From Haladaptatus sp. QDMS2 (GTDB lineage Archaea; Halobacteriota; Halobacteria; Halobacteriales; Halococcaceae), in assembly GCF_029338295.1 (NCBI RefSeq), contig NZ_CP119791.1, positions 2,418,001 through 2,482,000 on the forward strand: DNA of 64,000 nt, read 5' to 3'. Both the position numbers and the translations under genes were made by a program. The number at the start of each line of letters is the position of its first letter. Position 1 is the stretch's first letter. Below, piece after piece: positions 40,966 through 49,315 of this stretch. The notes below the pieces were generated by a model, which worked only from the letters and a program-made list of their open reading frames with translations, was not told the origin of the DNA and ran no database searches.

Positions 40966-43900
40966 TCAAAACCTCGTTTCGGGGGCGACTTGCGAGCCCA
41001 ACGAATAGCGTGATGCAGGGTCAGCATCTGGGTGAGTGTCGTCGAGCACTGGGAGTTCCACTTGACCGTGGTCGTTGACCCGGTGGAGGCCATTGGCCAA
41101 ATAGACGTAGCCCCGACCCTCGACACGACGGTTGAGGACTCCGAGCTCAGCAAGGCGTGCGAGGTGTGTCCGTACCTGCCGGTCGGAGATGGTCACGGCA
41201 GAGTGAGAGCTTACGTCAGCGCGTGTCCAGTCGCCGGGGTGCGTCTTTGCAAGGTCACGACAAGCATCGAGCACCGCACGCTCGCCGTCGCTCCGCGTGC
41301 GAACGATATGCCCTTCGGCACAAATTGGGAACCAATCTGGGAGCGCTCCAGTGTGGACATAGACGGTTGCGCCATCACCGTCACGACCGAAGCGGAGCAC
41401 CGCCTGTACGGTTTGGTGTTCGCGCATATGGCGGAGGACGCGGTCGCCATAGTCACCGTAGGAGAGCCCCATCCCCCGAGCGTCTGGGTCACTCCGGTCG
41501 GGAGTGACAACCGACTCACCGGCGAGGGCGGTCCAGAATTTGACGTAGGCGTCGCCATAATGGCGCGACCCATAGACGACACCGAGACGAGCCTGCTTGT
41601 GTCGGTTCGAGCCGAGCAAATCACCGTACCACCGACCACCGCCGTCAGGGTCAGACCCACGCAGATAGTCGGGAAGGAGATCGTCAGGAAATAGCTCTTC
41701 ATCAGCGTTCTGGAGCGCTTTACAGGCGTTCCGCGAGGTAATCACGCGTGGTGTTTGGTCATGAGTGGCTCTGATTTCATCAAACAGAGCTGCGGCGTCC
41801 TTTGGTGAAACGTGCTCACTGGAGGAGACAGGATGCGCGTTCTTGGTGGTCTGGATGACCCGCAGACCAAGCGTGTCGCGGACATACTCAGCACATTCGT
41901 CGTCGATGAGCACTTGACGGGTCGTCAAGTCAGTATCGAGCACATCCTCCCACATCCCGTGTGTGGGAGTCCCATCAAGAGCGAGTAGGGCAGTTGCGTA
42001 GTCGAACACCGGTGGACGGTGAATGTGAACGGCGCGGTGACCAGAGTTGGTCGCCCCGACGACGGCGTATCCCTCGTCGTTCGGAAGCGTGACCCGCCAC
42101 CAGCCATCACCACACGCCTGACATTCGATGTCGAGGTCAGAGAGGGCGTCAGCATCAGCGCCTGTAGCGAGTCGAACGAAGGTGGCGTGTGCGGCGAGCG
42201 CATGCCCAGACTTCGATGACGCGGCGTGGGCAGGGTCATCACGAAGGCCGTTGGTGGCGAACCACGTGAGGGCGTCAGCCACCTCAGCGGCCCGGTTAGG
42301 GTCAGTGAGTGCGGCGTCAAGGTCGGCGATGTCGGCGAACGGCAGTGCAGGCTGCTCTCGAAGATAGGCGTTCACGACCGGATCGTCAGGTGGCCCGGCT
42401 ACTGCTGGGTCGTCGCTAAACGAGGTCGTGAAAGCCTGTTCGGGGAACTCATCAATAGCTACCGCCCGGCCAGCTACGACAGTCGGGACGTACGCATGAC
42501 CGTAGTGACCGAGAAGCACGCCATACGCATCGGAGTCGAATTCCCACTCCACCGAGTACGGGCACGCACCGTCTTCGTTGCACGGCAAGGGACGACCAAA
42601 CCATTGCTCTGCGTGCGTATGGAGGGCAACGGGCGGGACACCGCGGGCGTGTAGGTCGCGGACACGTTCACGCCAGTTCTCGCCGTGCTCGCCTGTGAAC
42701 GTCGGGCAGTCACGGTGGGCGCTGGGCAGGGTGAAGTGCGTAAGGTGATGCTGGTCGGCCCATTCGCGTGCTTCTCGGTACTGTTCACGGTTCCCGCGTG
42801 GGAGAAGCAACGTGAGTGGTGTATTTGTTTCAGCCGCCGCTGCGATACTCCCAGAAGTCTTACCCGCACCAGGAAGAGCATGGAATAGGGCCTGTGAACC
42901 TCCGCGAAGAACGTCAGCCAAGGCCTTGCTCGTTCTGTCACGGACTGCGTTGAGCGATAGTGAATCGTCCTCAGCATGGCGGTCATCGGGACGAATACCA
43001 CCCCACTTACCCTCGCCGGAGTCGGCGGGGAGGACGGCCCGAGGAACTGTCTCAGTATCCGTTGTAGGCAGGTCGTATCCAGCCGCTCTCGCAGCGCTGA
43101 AAATTTCCCGCCACGTTTCAGTTTCGAGACTATCTGTCGTCCACTCGCCACACGAAATAATTCCCTGCTCCACCCCGATGAGATGGTAGGCGTTGCCAGC
43201 ACAGTCGTGCCCTTCGCGCCAACACTGCCAGGTCTCACCGCCTGGGTACACATGGAAATTCGACCCGGTCGAAGAGCCGTGGAACGGATGAGGTCGTCGC
43301 TTGCCCTCGGGGTACTCCTCGCGTGAAAGGACATCGTACACCGAGAGCGAGACCGTATCTTCACCGCTGCTGCTATTCGAAGTGTCCCCGACCCGGAAGT
43401 GTCCCGTACTATTCTCTATACGTGTGACTTCCGGGTCACCCTCCGCATCCTGTGGCTGAGTTCCTTGGTTGAACTGAGCAGAGACTTCAGCGTAGGAGGG
43501 GTGTTCACGAGCAGGCTTCGCACTGCATAGGACGGCACCGAGAGACCCGTTCATCCAGTGGAGATAGTCGTCAAGGTCTACTTTGTCGAGGCCGAGGCGT
43601 GGAAGATGTCCGAGACGCACGTCAAGTCCCCAGTCAGCGACGGAATCAAGCGCAGCAGCCGTGCGAAGTGACCCTTCCTCTCCGGCCCCAAGTTGTGGGA
43701 TGTGGAGTGCTTTGAGGCCACGTTCTTCGGCGTTCTTACCAAGCGTGCTCTCGGGCCGTTCGGCGTCCTGAACGATGTACACTCGCGGCACATCCCATCT
43801 TCGAAGGATGTCGAGCAGCGGTTCGTGGTGGTCGTCCTTGAACTGTTTCGTCACCGGTGAGATGCACGGATAGCCGTACTGGTGCGCGGTGATGGCATCG

Positions 43901-44403
43901 GCAATCCCCTCGGTGATAATGACCGGGGTGTCTACTTGGAGTGAGCCGAGACCGAAGATTGGCTCCGTGACGTGGGAGTAGTCCTTTCGCGAGATACATT
44001 TCGTGTATTTCTGGTCAGCCTTCGGGTCAGCTGGGTGGTCTGCCGACCGGCTGATAGCGTACACGGGTCTGTTCTCTGCGTCAAAATACGGGAACACGTA
44101 GCGCCCACGGAAGTGCGGCGTGAGTTCTTCGTAGAAGAGCCCCGTCGCGAGAATGGCAGCTCGCGGGTGCCCCTGCTCAAAGAGATGGTCTCGGAGGGCG
44201 GCTTCGTCAATCGGTGCCCAGCCGAGGCGCTTTTCGGTGATTGTTTCGCGGTTCCATCCCCGTTCCTGCGTGAAATATGCCTCTGCTTCCTCGCCGATGG
44301 TACCATCATTCTCAACGACCGGGCGGTTGAGTTGGTCGTGGAAGTAGTCCATCGCATCTGAGAACGCCGCCCTCACTGCATCGTCCGAGATGTCACCGTT
44401 CAT
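40966..44403 (-). CDS. Multidomain primase/helicase-like replication protein
   Basis: 1145 residues. N-terminal DnaG-type core: LGWAPIDEAALRDHLFEQGH, a TOPRIM fold with TEGIADAITAHQYG (about 160-175) and YIVQDAERPE. Then a Cys/His-rich region after TOPRIM (WQCWREGHDCAGNAYHLIG, about 410-430), unlike DnaG where zinc precedes. A P-loop ATPase follows with LPGAGKTSG near residue 510 and Walker B VAIDEFPEQ near 650. A winged-helix (TISDRQVRTHLARLAELGVL) sits near the C-terminus. Expected to prime and unwind the element's DNA. It overlaps the small HTH gene upstream by 11 bases. Confidence 0.85.
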   Translation of the reverse strand: MNGDISDDAVRAAFSDAMDYFHDQLNRPVVENDGTIGEEAEAYFTQERGWNRETITEKRLGWAPIDEAALRDHLFEQGHPRAAILATGLFYEELTPHFRGRYVFPYFDAENRPVYAISRSADHPADPKADQKYTKCISRKDYSHVTEPIFGLGSLQVDTPVIITEGIADAITAHQYGYPCISPVTKQFKDDHHEPLLDILRRWDVPRVYIVQDAERPESTLGKNAEERGLKALHIPQLGAGEEGSLRTAAALDSVADWGLDVRLGHLPRLGLDKVDLDDYLHWMNGSLGAVLCSAKPAREHPSYAEVSAQFNQGTQPQDAEGDPEVTRIENSTGHFRVGDTSNSSSGEDTVSLSVYDVLSREEYPEGKRRPHPFHGSSTGSNFHVYPGGETWQCWREGHDCAGNAYHLIGVEQGIISCGEWTTDSLETETWREIFSAARAAGYDLPTTDTETVPRAVLPADSGEGKWGGIRPDDRHAEDDSLSLNAVRDRTSKALADVLRGGSQALFHALPGAGKTSGSIAAAAETNTPLTLLLPRGNREQYREAREWADQHHLTHFTLPSAHRDCPTFTGEHGENWRERVRDLHARGVPPVALHTHAEQWFGRPLPCNEDGACPYSVEWEFDSDAYGVLLGHYGHAYVPTVVAGRAVAIDEFPEQAFTTSFSDDPAVAGPPDDPVVNAYLREQPALPFADIADLDAALTDPNRAAEVADALTWFATNGLRDDPAHAASSKSGHALAAHATFVRLATGADADALSDLDIECQACGDGWWRVTLPNDEGYAVVGATNSGHRAVHIHRPPVFDYATALLALDGTPTHGMWEDVLDTDLTTRQVLIDDECAEYVRDTLGLRVIQTTKNAHPVSSSEHVSPKDAAALFDEIRATHDQTPRVITSRNACKALQNADEELFPDDLLPDYLRGSDPDGGGRWYGDLLGSNRHKQARLGVVYGSRHYGDAYVKFWTALAGESVVTPDRSDPDARGMGLSYGDYGDRVLRHMREHQTVQAVLRFGRDGDGATVYVHTGALPDWFPICAEGHIVRTRSDGERAVLDACRDLAKTHPGDWTRADVSSHSAVTISDRQVRTHLARLAELGVLNRRVEGRGYVYLANGLHRVNDHGQVELPVLDDTHPDADPASRYSLGSQVAPETRF

Positions 44404-44716
44404 CGCGACCCGCCTCCGGGAAGAAGGGGCAGTCTGGCCACGCGGCCAGTTGGTCGGGGTGCGCGGTCTCTACCGCCTGCGCTCCAAAAGTCTCCTTGAC
44501 CGCTTCCAGATACGTTACAACGGTCGCTTCGGTCACACCCACGCGTTTGGCGATACCACTGCGGGAATACCCCAATCGGCGGTATGCGAGTGCAAGCGGG
44601 ATAGAGCGGCGGTCATCGTCACCCCACGGTGTTTTACGTCGAAGGTACTGAGCACGACGTTCGGCGACTCGATCATCACCAGCTTCTCGCCACCACGCCG
44701 AATCGGTGGGATTCAC
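44393..44716 (-). CDS. Small HTH protein preceding the primase
   Basis: 107 residues with a GTG start overlapping the upstream stop (GTGA). Contains a homeodomain-like helix-turn-helix: LALAYRRLGYSRSGIAKRVG, VTEATVVTYLEAVKETFGAQ. Probably a DNA-binding regulator or loader linked to the primase, whose start lies within its last codons. Confidence 0.72.
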   Translation of the reverse strand: MNPTDSAWWREAGDDRVAERRAQYLRRKTPWGDDDRRSIPLALAYRRLGYSRSGIAKRVGVTEATVVTYLEAVKETFGAQAVETAHPDQLAAWPDCPFFPEAGRDER

Positions 44717-44952
44717 TGGCCCTCACCTCGGGTCTCGGCGCAATCGACACAACATCCCGTGCTGACATCACGCACGAGACCGGTACCGGACAGAGATCGT
44801 CCACCGGGGACCACCTCGTGCACAGGTTGGTTTCGATGGCTTACGCGAACCACGCCCGAGACAGTCGGTGGACTGGAGAGCCTCGGAAAGAGGTTGCCGT
44901 CGTGAGTGCAATGAACAGCCGTCCAGATAGTGGACGAAGGTCCGACGGTCAT
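44713..44952 (-). CDS. Small hypothetical protein in the replication operon
   Basis: 79 residues from the ATG at 44952. A Cys-rich end (VSTGCCVDCAETRGEG) suggests metal binding. Overlaps both neighbours by 4 bases (ATGA and GTGA), which supports it as a real gene. No family recognised. Confidence 0.55.
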   Translation of the reverse strand: MTVGPSSTIWTAVHCTHDGNLFPRLSSPPTVSGVVRVSHRNQPVHEVVPGGRSLSGTGLVRDVSTGCCVDCAETRGEGQ

Positions 44953-45101
44953 CGCTCCTCCTCCACGCCACAGGCGTAGTAGACTTCGCGCCAACTCGCA
45001 TGGTTATCGAGCGTTCGCAGCCCGACATGGCGACGGTCGCTCGGCTCAACACGAGCTGGTGCCCGGTCGAACCAGTCCTTCGGCGGGACTCTGGAGGTCA
45101 T
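44949..45101 (-). CDS. Tiny hypothetical protein in the replication operon, 50 residues
   Basis: Read by hand: ATG at 45101, TGA at 44951-44949. Begins MTSRVPPKDWFDRAPARVEP and ends WREVYYACGVEEER. Supported by 4-base ATGA overlaps with the genes before and after, a pattern unlikely by chance. Function unknown. Confidence 0.5.
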   Translation of the reverse strand: MTSRVPPKDWFDRAPARVEPSDRRHVGLRTLDNHASWREVYYACGVEEER

Positions 45102-45244
45102 TTCGACCGCGCCTCCGTTCCCACGTCAAGGTACGGACTCTCGCCATCACACCGCGGGCAGTAGAGTCGGGGGATGCCACCCCGAGTTGTCCCTCGGGAG
45201 AGCGGGCCTGCAAATTCAGGGCAGTGCAGTCCGGTCATGCGCAT
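45098..45244 (-). CDS. Tiny zinc-motif protein, first gene of the replication operon, 48 residues
   Basis: ATG at 45244 (or 45238), TGA at 45100-45098, overlapping the next start by 4 bases. Sequence includes GLHCPEF and LYCPRCDGESPYL, i.e. CPRC plus an upstream Cys, a probable zinc ribbon. Small CPxC proteins are common in haloarchaeal mobile elements. A palindromic site sits just upstream. Confidence 0.55.
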   Translation of the reverse strand: MRMTGLHCPEFAGPLSRGTTRGGIPRLYCPRCDGESPYLDVGTEARSK

Positions 45245-45265
45245 CGCTCCTGGAGGGGCAGGTTT

Positions 45266-45284
45266 TGATTACCAACAGTAATCA
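45266..45284. promoter_or_regulatory. Palindromic operator-like site before the replication operon
   Basis: TGATTACCAACAGTAATCA: perfect 7-base arms around CAACA, 22 bases before the first ATG of the leftward operon and overlapping the likely promoter. Candidate binding site for an element-encoded HTH repressor. Confidence 0.55.
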
Positions 45285-45798
45285 TAAGGCGTGACAGGCC
45301 GTTAGATGACATGACGGCCCTCGTCGTAGGTGGTCGTCGATAGCTTACTCGTACTTCCGCGATGGGCGGTGGGACGCCCATCTATTTTCGCTGGCCAATG
45401 CGACGAATGGACCGTGTAATTTTGCGTCATTCAGTTCGTACTTTGAACGAGTGAGCGAGCGACCCCCCCAGCAAAACAGGAAGATACGTCAATTAACGAA
45501 TTCGGCCAAGTCAGGTGACGAGGGGGAAAATTAATATCGGAGAATGTGACAGTGATTCCGAGAGTTTACTGACCATTTGTTCGCTTCTCTTGGTCCGTCG
45601 CCACAGTTTGACTTCGCTCCCCCGCGCAAGATTGTCGAAACTGAGATGGTAGTGGGTGGCGTATGACTCTGTGCAAATCGATAACCGGAAAGCCCGCGAG
45701 ACGCAGGCGTCATGCTGCGTGACGGACTCTCTTCTCAGTATTCTGAGAGTAGTGATAAGGGAGGCGGCGCTGTCGAGTGATTCCGCATCGCCACAAAA
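45285..45798. other. Non-coding end of the element
   Basis: No convincing gene. Contains AT-rich patches (around 45470-45540), a run of C residues at 45463-45469 and the hairpin listed separately. Could hold an origin of replication for the excised form; no iterated repeats are evident. Confidence 0.4.
45361..45382 (+). terminator. Perfect hairpin followed by T-rich sequence
   Basis: GATGGGCG-GTGGGA-CGCCCATC, 8-base perfect stem, then TATTTTCG. It resembles a terminator on the plus strand, yet no plus-strand gene precedes it; it may instead be a structural element of the element's replication region. Confidence 0.4.
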
Positions 45799-45824
45799 TC
45801 GAACGGACCCGACGGGATTTGAAC
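45799..45824 (+). other. attR core of the integrated element
   Basis: Second copy of the 26-base direct repeat; here it forms the 3' end of the intact tRNA-Arg gene plus its trailer. Confidence 0.88.
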
Positions 45825-45876
45825 CCGCGACATCTTGGTCCGGAACCAAGCACTCTGTCCACTGAGCTACGGGCCC
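45804..45876 (-). tRNA. tRNA-Arg (anticodon CCG)
   Basis: 73 bases, cloverleaf fits: acceptor GGGCCCG/CGGGTCC (one G-U pair), anticodon stem CTTGG/CCAAG with loop TTCCGGA, T-arm GCGGG-TTCAAAT-CCCGT, discriminator G, no encoded CCA. The intact copy stays functional because the element supplied or shares the 3' end. Integration target of the element. Confidence 0.95.
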
Positions 45877-45917
45877 TCACAGGTGAATTCCTCGCAGGGG
45901 GGTAAAACCGTTGTGAG

Positions 45918-47336
45918 TCAGTCCTCACCGTCGGCGGCCCCTCGCGGTTGGTCGATGACCGACCGCTTCCAGGTGCCGCGGGTGAACCACGCGACGGCGG
46001 CGATTGCGCCGACGATGTTGCCGAGGGCCATCCCCCACCAGATGCCGGTCGGACCCATGCCCTCGACAAAGGCGAGGTAGTAGACCGTCGGCACGCGGCC
46101 AATCCAGAGGGCGACCATGGAGAAGACGAGCGCCGTCTTCGTGTTGCCCGCGCCGCGGTAGGCTCCGAGGACGACCTGGAGGACGCCGATGAAGGCGAAT
46201 TCGACGGAGCGAATCCGGAGGTACTCGCTGCCGAGGCGGATGGTTTCTGCGGCTTCGGCCGTCCCGGTCGCCATGAACACGCCGACGATGGGTTCGGGGA
46301 ACAGCGCGGCGATGACGGCGACGACGAGCATGACGCCCGCGCCGGTGACAGCGGCGAGTTTGACGGCGCGTTCTGCACGGGCGGTTTGGCGTGCGCCGAG
46401 GTTCTGGCCGACCATCGTGTTGGTCGCGCGGCCGAGGCCCATCGCCGGGAGGAACACGAGCGAGATGAGGCGGTTGCCGAGGCCGTAGGCGGCGACGACG
46501 GGTGGGGAGAACGTGACGACCATCGCGGTGAGGGTAATCATCGCGAGGGCGCTCGCGGACTGTTCGAGCGCGCTCGGCACGCCGATAGAGACGATTTTCT
46601 TGATGATGTCGAGGTCGGGTTTCAGGTCGGGGAGGCGGACGTCCGGGCCGGATGGCGTCCGGAAGAGGACGTAGAAGCCGAGGGCGGTTGCGACGGCTCT
46701 GGAGACGAGGGTCGCGAGTGCCGCGCCTTCGATTTCGAGGCGCGGGAACCCGAACCAGCCGAAGATGAAGATTGGGTCGAGCACGACGTTGAGCGCGACG
46801 CTGATGGCCATGATACGCATCGGGGTCCTGGTGTTGCCGTACCCGCGCATCAGCGCGGAGAAGACGAAAAAGCCGAACAGGAACGGCGTCCCGAGGAAAA
46901 ACACCTGCATGTAGTCGGCTGCCAGTGGGACGACCACAGCAGCAGTCTCCGGGTCGCTCGGCAGCACGCCGAGCATGGGTTCGGTGGCGAGGAAGCCGAG
47001 GATACCGAGAACGATTGCGAGAACCGTGACGAACGAGAGCGTCTGTCCGGCGACCATGCCCGCGGAGCCTTCGCTTTTTGCGCCTGTGTACTGGGCGACG
47101 AGGGTGCTTCCGGCGACGGTGAACCCGCCGCCGACCGAGAGCAAGAGGAAGATAAGGGGAAACGCGAGGCTCATCGCGCCGACGGCGGCGGTCGAAAGCC
47201 GGCCGAGCCAGATGGTGTCGGCGATGTTGTAGGCGACCTGGAGGAGCTGGGTGATGACGATTGGCCACGCCAGCCGGAACATCGGTCCGGCCAGTCCCCC
47301 TTCGGTTATCGAACTCTGCGTGTGGCCACTACTCAC
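45918..47336 (-). CDS. MATE family multidrug/Na+ antiporter
   Basis: 472 residues, about 12 membrane spans. Typical segments: AWPIVITQLLQVAYNIADTI, WLGRLSTAAVGAMSLAFP in the first bundle and AYGLGNRLISLVFLPAMGLG, ATNTMVGQNLGARQ in the second half. MATE transporters (NorM/DinF type) export cationic compounds in exchange for Na+ or H+. The substrate cannot be read. Not part of the mobile element; it starts outside attR. Confidence 0.92.
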   Translation of the reverse strand: MSSGHTQSSITEGGLAGPMFRLAWPIVITQLLQVAYNIADTIWLGRLSTAAVGAMSLAFPLIFLLLSVGGGFTVAGSTLVAQYTGAKSEGSAGMVAGQTLSFVTVLAIVLGILGFLATEPMLGVLPSDPETAAVVVPLAADYMQVFFLGTPFLFGFFVFSALMRGYGNTRTPMRIMAISVALNVVLDPIFIFGWFGFPRLEIEGAALATLVSRAVATALGFYVLFRTPSGPDVRLPDLKPDLDIIKKIVSIGVPSALEQSASALAMITLTAMVVTFSPPVVAAYGLGNRLISLVFLPAMGLGRATNTMVGQNLGARQTARAERAVKLAAVTGAGVMLVVAVIAALFPEPIVGVFMATGTAEAAETIRLGSEYLRIRSVEFAFIGVLQVVLGAYRGAGNTKTALVFSMVALWIGRVPTVYYLAFVEGMGPTGIWWGMALGNIVGAIAAVAWFTRGTWKRSVIDQPRGAADGED

Positions 47337-47385
47337 TATTGTTACCCACTTGAAGGAAAGATATCAGCGCTGTGGTTCCGGCGCG

Positions 47386-47964
47386 TTACGGCGTCTCGCC
47401 GGTTTCGAGCGTGAACGGCTTCTTCGGGTAGGCGACGCAGGTCAGCATGTAACCCTTGCCGAGTTCTTCCTCGCCGAGCATCTGCTGGTTGTCGTGAACG
47501 ACGAAGTCCTCTGCGTTCTCGCCGGAGGCGACCTTGCCTGCACAGGAGATACACTGGCCCTGACGGCAGGCGTAGGGGAGGTCCCAGCCCTCGTCTTCGC
47601 CGGCGTCGAGGAGCGTCTCGTTGTTCGCAACTTCGATTGTCTTCCCCTCTTTCGCGTACTCGATTTCGAAGTACTCGATTTCGTCCTCGGGGATGTCAGC
47701 CGGGCTCGAAGAGCCAGCGGCCTCGCCGCCTTCTTCGAGTTCGCCGCCAGCCTCGCCCCCGGCGACTGCGCCGACGGCGCCGCCACCAATCGAGCGGTTC
47801 ATCGGTTCGGGGAAGTCCGTTTCGACGACGGACGCGGCGCGCCGCTCGAGGACCTGTTCGGTGATGTCCTCTGGAAGCGGCTTTGCCGTCCCCGTCGAGT
47901 AGTGCAGGGCCACCGCGATGAGCGTTAACAGCAGCCCGAGCGCGACACCCAGTACTTCAACCAT
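47386..47964 (-). CDS. Membrane-anchored 2Fe-2S ferredoxin
   Basis: 192 residues. A single N-terminal membrane span (about 5-22), a Gly/Ala/Glu-rich linker (about 60-90), then a plant-type ferredoxin domain with the cluster motif CRQGQCISC and the fourth Cys in GYMLTCVAYP. N-terminal anchoring is unusual compared with the soluble haloarchaeal ferredoxin; it may deliver electrons to a membrane enzyme. Monocistronic. Confidence 0.9.
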   Translation of the reverse strand: MVEVLGVALGLLLTLIAVALHYSTGTAKPLPEDITEQVLERRAASVVETDFPEPMNRSIGGGAVGAVAGGEAGGELEEGGEAAGSSSPADIPEDEIEYFEIEYAKEGKTIEVANNETLLDAGEDEGWDLPYACRQGQCISCAGKVASGENAEDFVVHDNQQMLGEEELGKGYMLTCVAYPKKPFTLETGETP

Positions 47965-48047
47965 GGTCGGCGGTACGGAACCCTAGTTTAACAGCATTTT
48001 GATTAGGGCGGACCGATTGGGGGCAAAAATTGGAATTCGCGGCCGTA

Positions 48048-48305
48048 TCAGGGTTCGATTCGCGCGAGCGAATCACCCCGACGGAACTCGTCGCCCTCCG
48101 CGACGAGCACCTCTGTGAGCGTCCCCGACTGCGGGGCGGGCACGTCGACGCTCACTTTCTCGATTTGAATCTCGCAGATGGTCTTGCCCGCCTCGACGGT
48201 CGCGCCCTCGCGGACGAACCAGTTCGAGACGACCGCTTCGTCTACGTCCATCGCGTCGTCCGGCCAGACCGACGCCGAATCGACGAGGATGGCTGCTTCG
48301 CTCAT
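48048..48305 (-). CDS. Free-standing lipoyl/biotinyl attachment domain protein
   Basis: 85 residues, a single beta-barrel of the lipoyl type: VVSNWFVREGATVEAGKTIC, EIQIEKVSVDVPAPQSGTL, GDEFRRGDSLARIEP. The Lys in the IEKVS turn is the attachment residue. It overlaps the E1-beta gene by 4 bases, so it is the carrier of that 2-oxoacid dehydrogenase, replacing an E2-fused domain. No E2 or E3 gene follows. Confidence 0.88.
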   Translation of the reverse strand: MSEAAILVDSASVWPDDAMDVDEAVVSNWFVREGATVEAGKTICEIQIEKVSVDVPAPQSGTLTEVLVAEGDEFRRGDSLARIEP

Positions 48306-49315
48306 TGGGTGTCACGGACGGCGTCTGCGATTTGCTCGACGCTCGGGTTGACGTGCGTTTCGAGCGGGCGAGCGTACGGAATCGGTACGTCTGGAATCGC
48401 GAGTCTGCGAACCTCCTCGAGGTCATCGAGAGCGTGCTCTGCGACGCGGGCGATGACCTCACCCGTCACGCCGAACGACCGATAGTCCTCGTCGACGACG
48501 ATGAGGCGGCCCGTCTTCTTCACCGAATCCACGATCGTCTTGGTGTCGAGTGGGACGAGCGTCCGGAGGTCTACGATTTCCGCGTCGATGCCCTCGTCTT
48601 CGAGTTCGCCGGCGGCTTCGAGAGCGCGGTGGACGTGCAGTCCAAGGGTGACGACGGTCGCATCTGCGCCTTCGCGCTTGATGTCGGCCTGCCCGAACGG
48701 AATGGTGTAGGGGTCTTCCGGCACGTCGTTCTTGGGCCCCGCGGGCGCTGGCATCCAGCCAAGACCCATGAGTCGTTTGTGGAACATGTATACGACCGGG
48801 TCGTCGTCTCGAATCGCGCTGTGCATCAGCCCCTTCGCGTCGTAGGCCGTCGACGGCACGACGACCTTCATGCCGGGCAGGTGGGCGAAGGTTCCGTACA
48901 GCGTCTGCGAGTGCTGAGCCGCGTCGGAATACGTCCCGCCGACGGCGGTCATGAGCACCATCGGGACGCTGACCGCCCCGCCGCTCATGTAGGTGTTCTT
49001 CGCCATCTGGTTGTAGATCTGATCCATCGCGACCCCGAAGAAATCGACGAACATGAGTTCGGCAATCGGCCGCATGCCGGCCTGGGCCGCGCCGACGGCC
49101 GCACCGATGAACGCCGTCTCGCTGATGGGGACGTCCATCACGCGGTCGCGGCCGAACTCGTCTAACAGGCCCGTCGTGGAGCTGAAGATGCCGCCGTAGT
49201 CGGCGATGTCCTCGCCCATGAGGAACACCTCTTCGTTCGCTTCCATCTCCTGTTTGATGGCCTCGACCATCGCACGGCTCATCGTCAGTTCTCGTTCTGC
49301 TACTTGCTGGCTCAT
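48302..49315 (-). CDS. 2-oxoacid dehydrogenase E1 component, beta subunit
   Basis: 337 residues. PDH/BCDH E1-beta features: TMSRAMVEAIKQEMEANEEV, FLMGEDIADYGGIFSSTTGL, and MRPIAELMFVDFFGVAMDQI near residue 90. Pairs with E1-alpha to decarboxylate a 2-oxoacid with thiamine diphosphate. Overlaps the E1-alpha stop by one base and the lipoyl gene by 4. The actual substrate of several haloarchaeal OADH complexes is unresolved. Confidence 0.92.
   Translation of the reverse strand: MSQQVAERELTMSRAMVEAIKQEMEANEEVFLMGEDIADYGGIFSSTTGLLDEFGRDRVMDVPISETAFIGAAVGAAQAGMRPIAELMFVDFFGVAMDQIYNQMAKNTYMSGGAVSVPMVLMTAVGGTYSDAAQHSQTLYGTFAHLPGMKVVVPSTAYDAKGLMHSAIRDDDPVVYMFHKRLMGLGWMPAPAGPKNDVPEDPYTIPFGQADIKREGADATVVTLGLHVHRALEAAGELEDEGIDAEIVDLRTLVPLDTKTIVDSVKKTGRLIVVDEDYRSFGVTGEVIARVAEHALDDLEEVRRLAIPDVPIPYARPLETHVNPSVEQIADAVRDTQ

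Larger units (their letters stand above)
36548..45824. mobile_element. Integrated element in tRNA-Arg(CCG), about 9.3 kb
   Basis: Bounded by identical 26-base direct repeats (36548-36573 and 45799-45824) that include the 3' end of an intact tRNA-Arg gene. Cargo: tyrosine integrase at the left end, two short linked genes, an AN1 zinc-finger membrane protein, a lipoprotein, an HTH protein, a primase/helicase and four tiny ORFs. Base composition is visibly less GC-rich than the flanks. No structural virus proteins are recognisable. Confidence 0.88.

Noticed and set aside
40719-41153. 144-codon minus-strand ORF after the primase
   Set aside because: Its first half is out-of-frame primase sequence; a shorter start would still overlap by about 60 bases and shows no features.
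45656-45865. 69-codon plus-strand ORF ending in a TGFEPAT-like string
   Set aside because: The C-terminal part is the antisense of tRNA-Arg, a well-known false-gene pattern.
45948-47414. 488-codon plus-strand open frame
   Set aside because: Antisense to the MATE transporter; highly charged nonsense composition.
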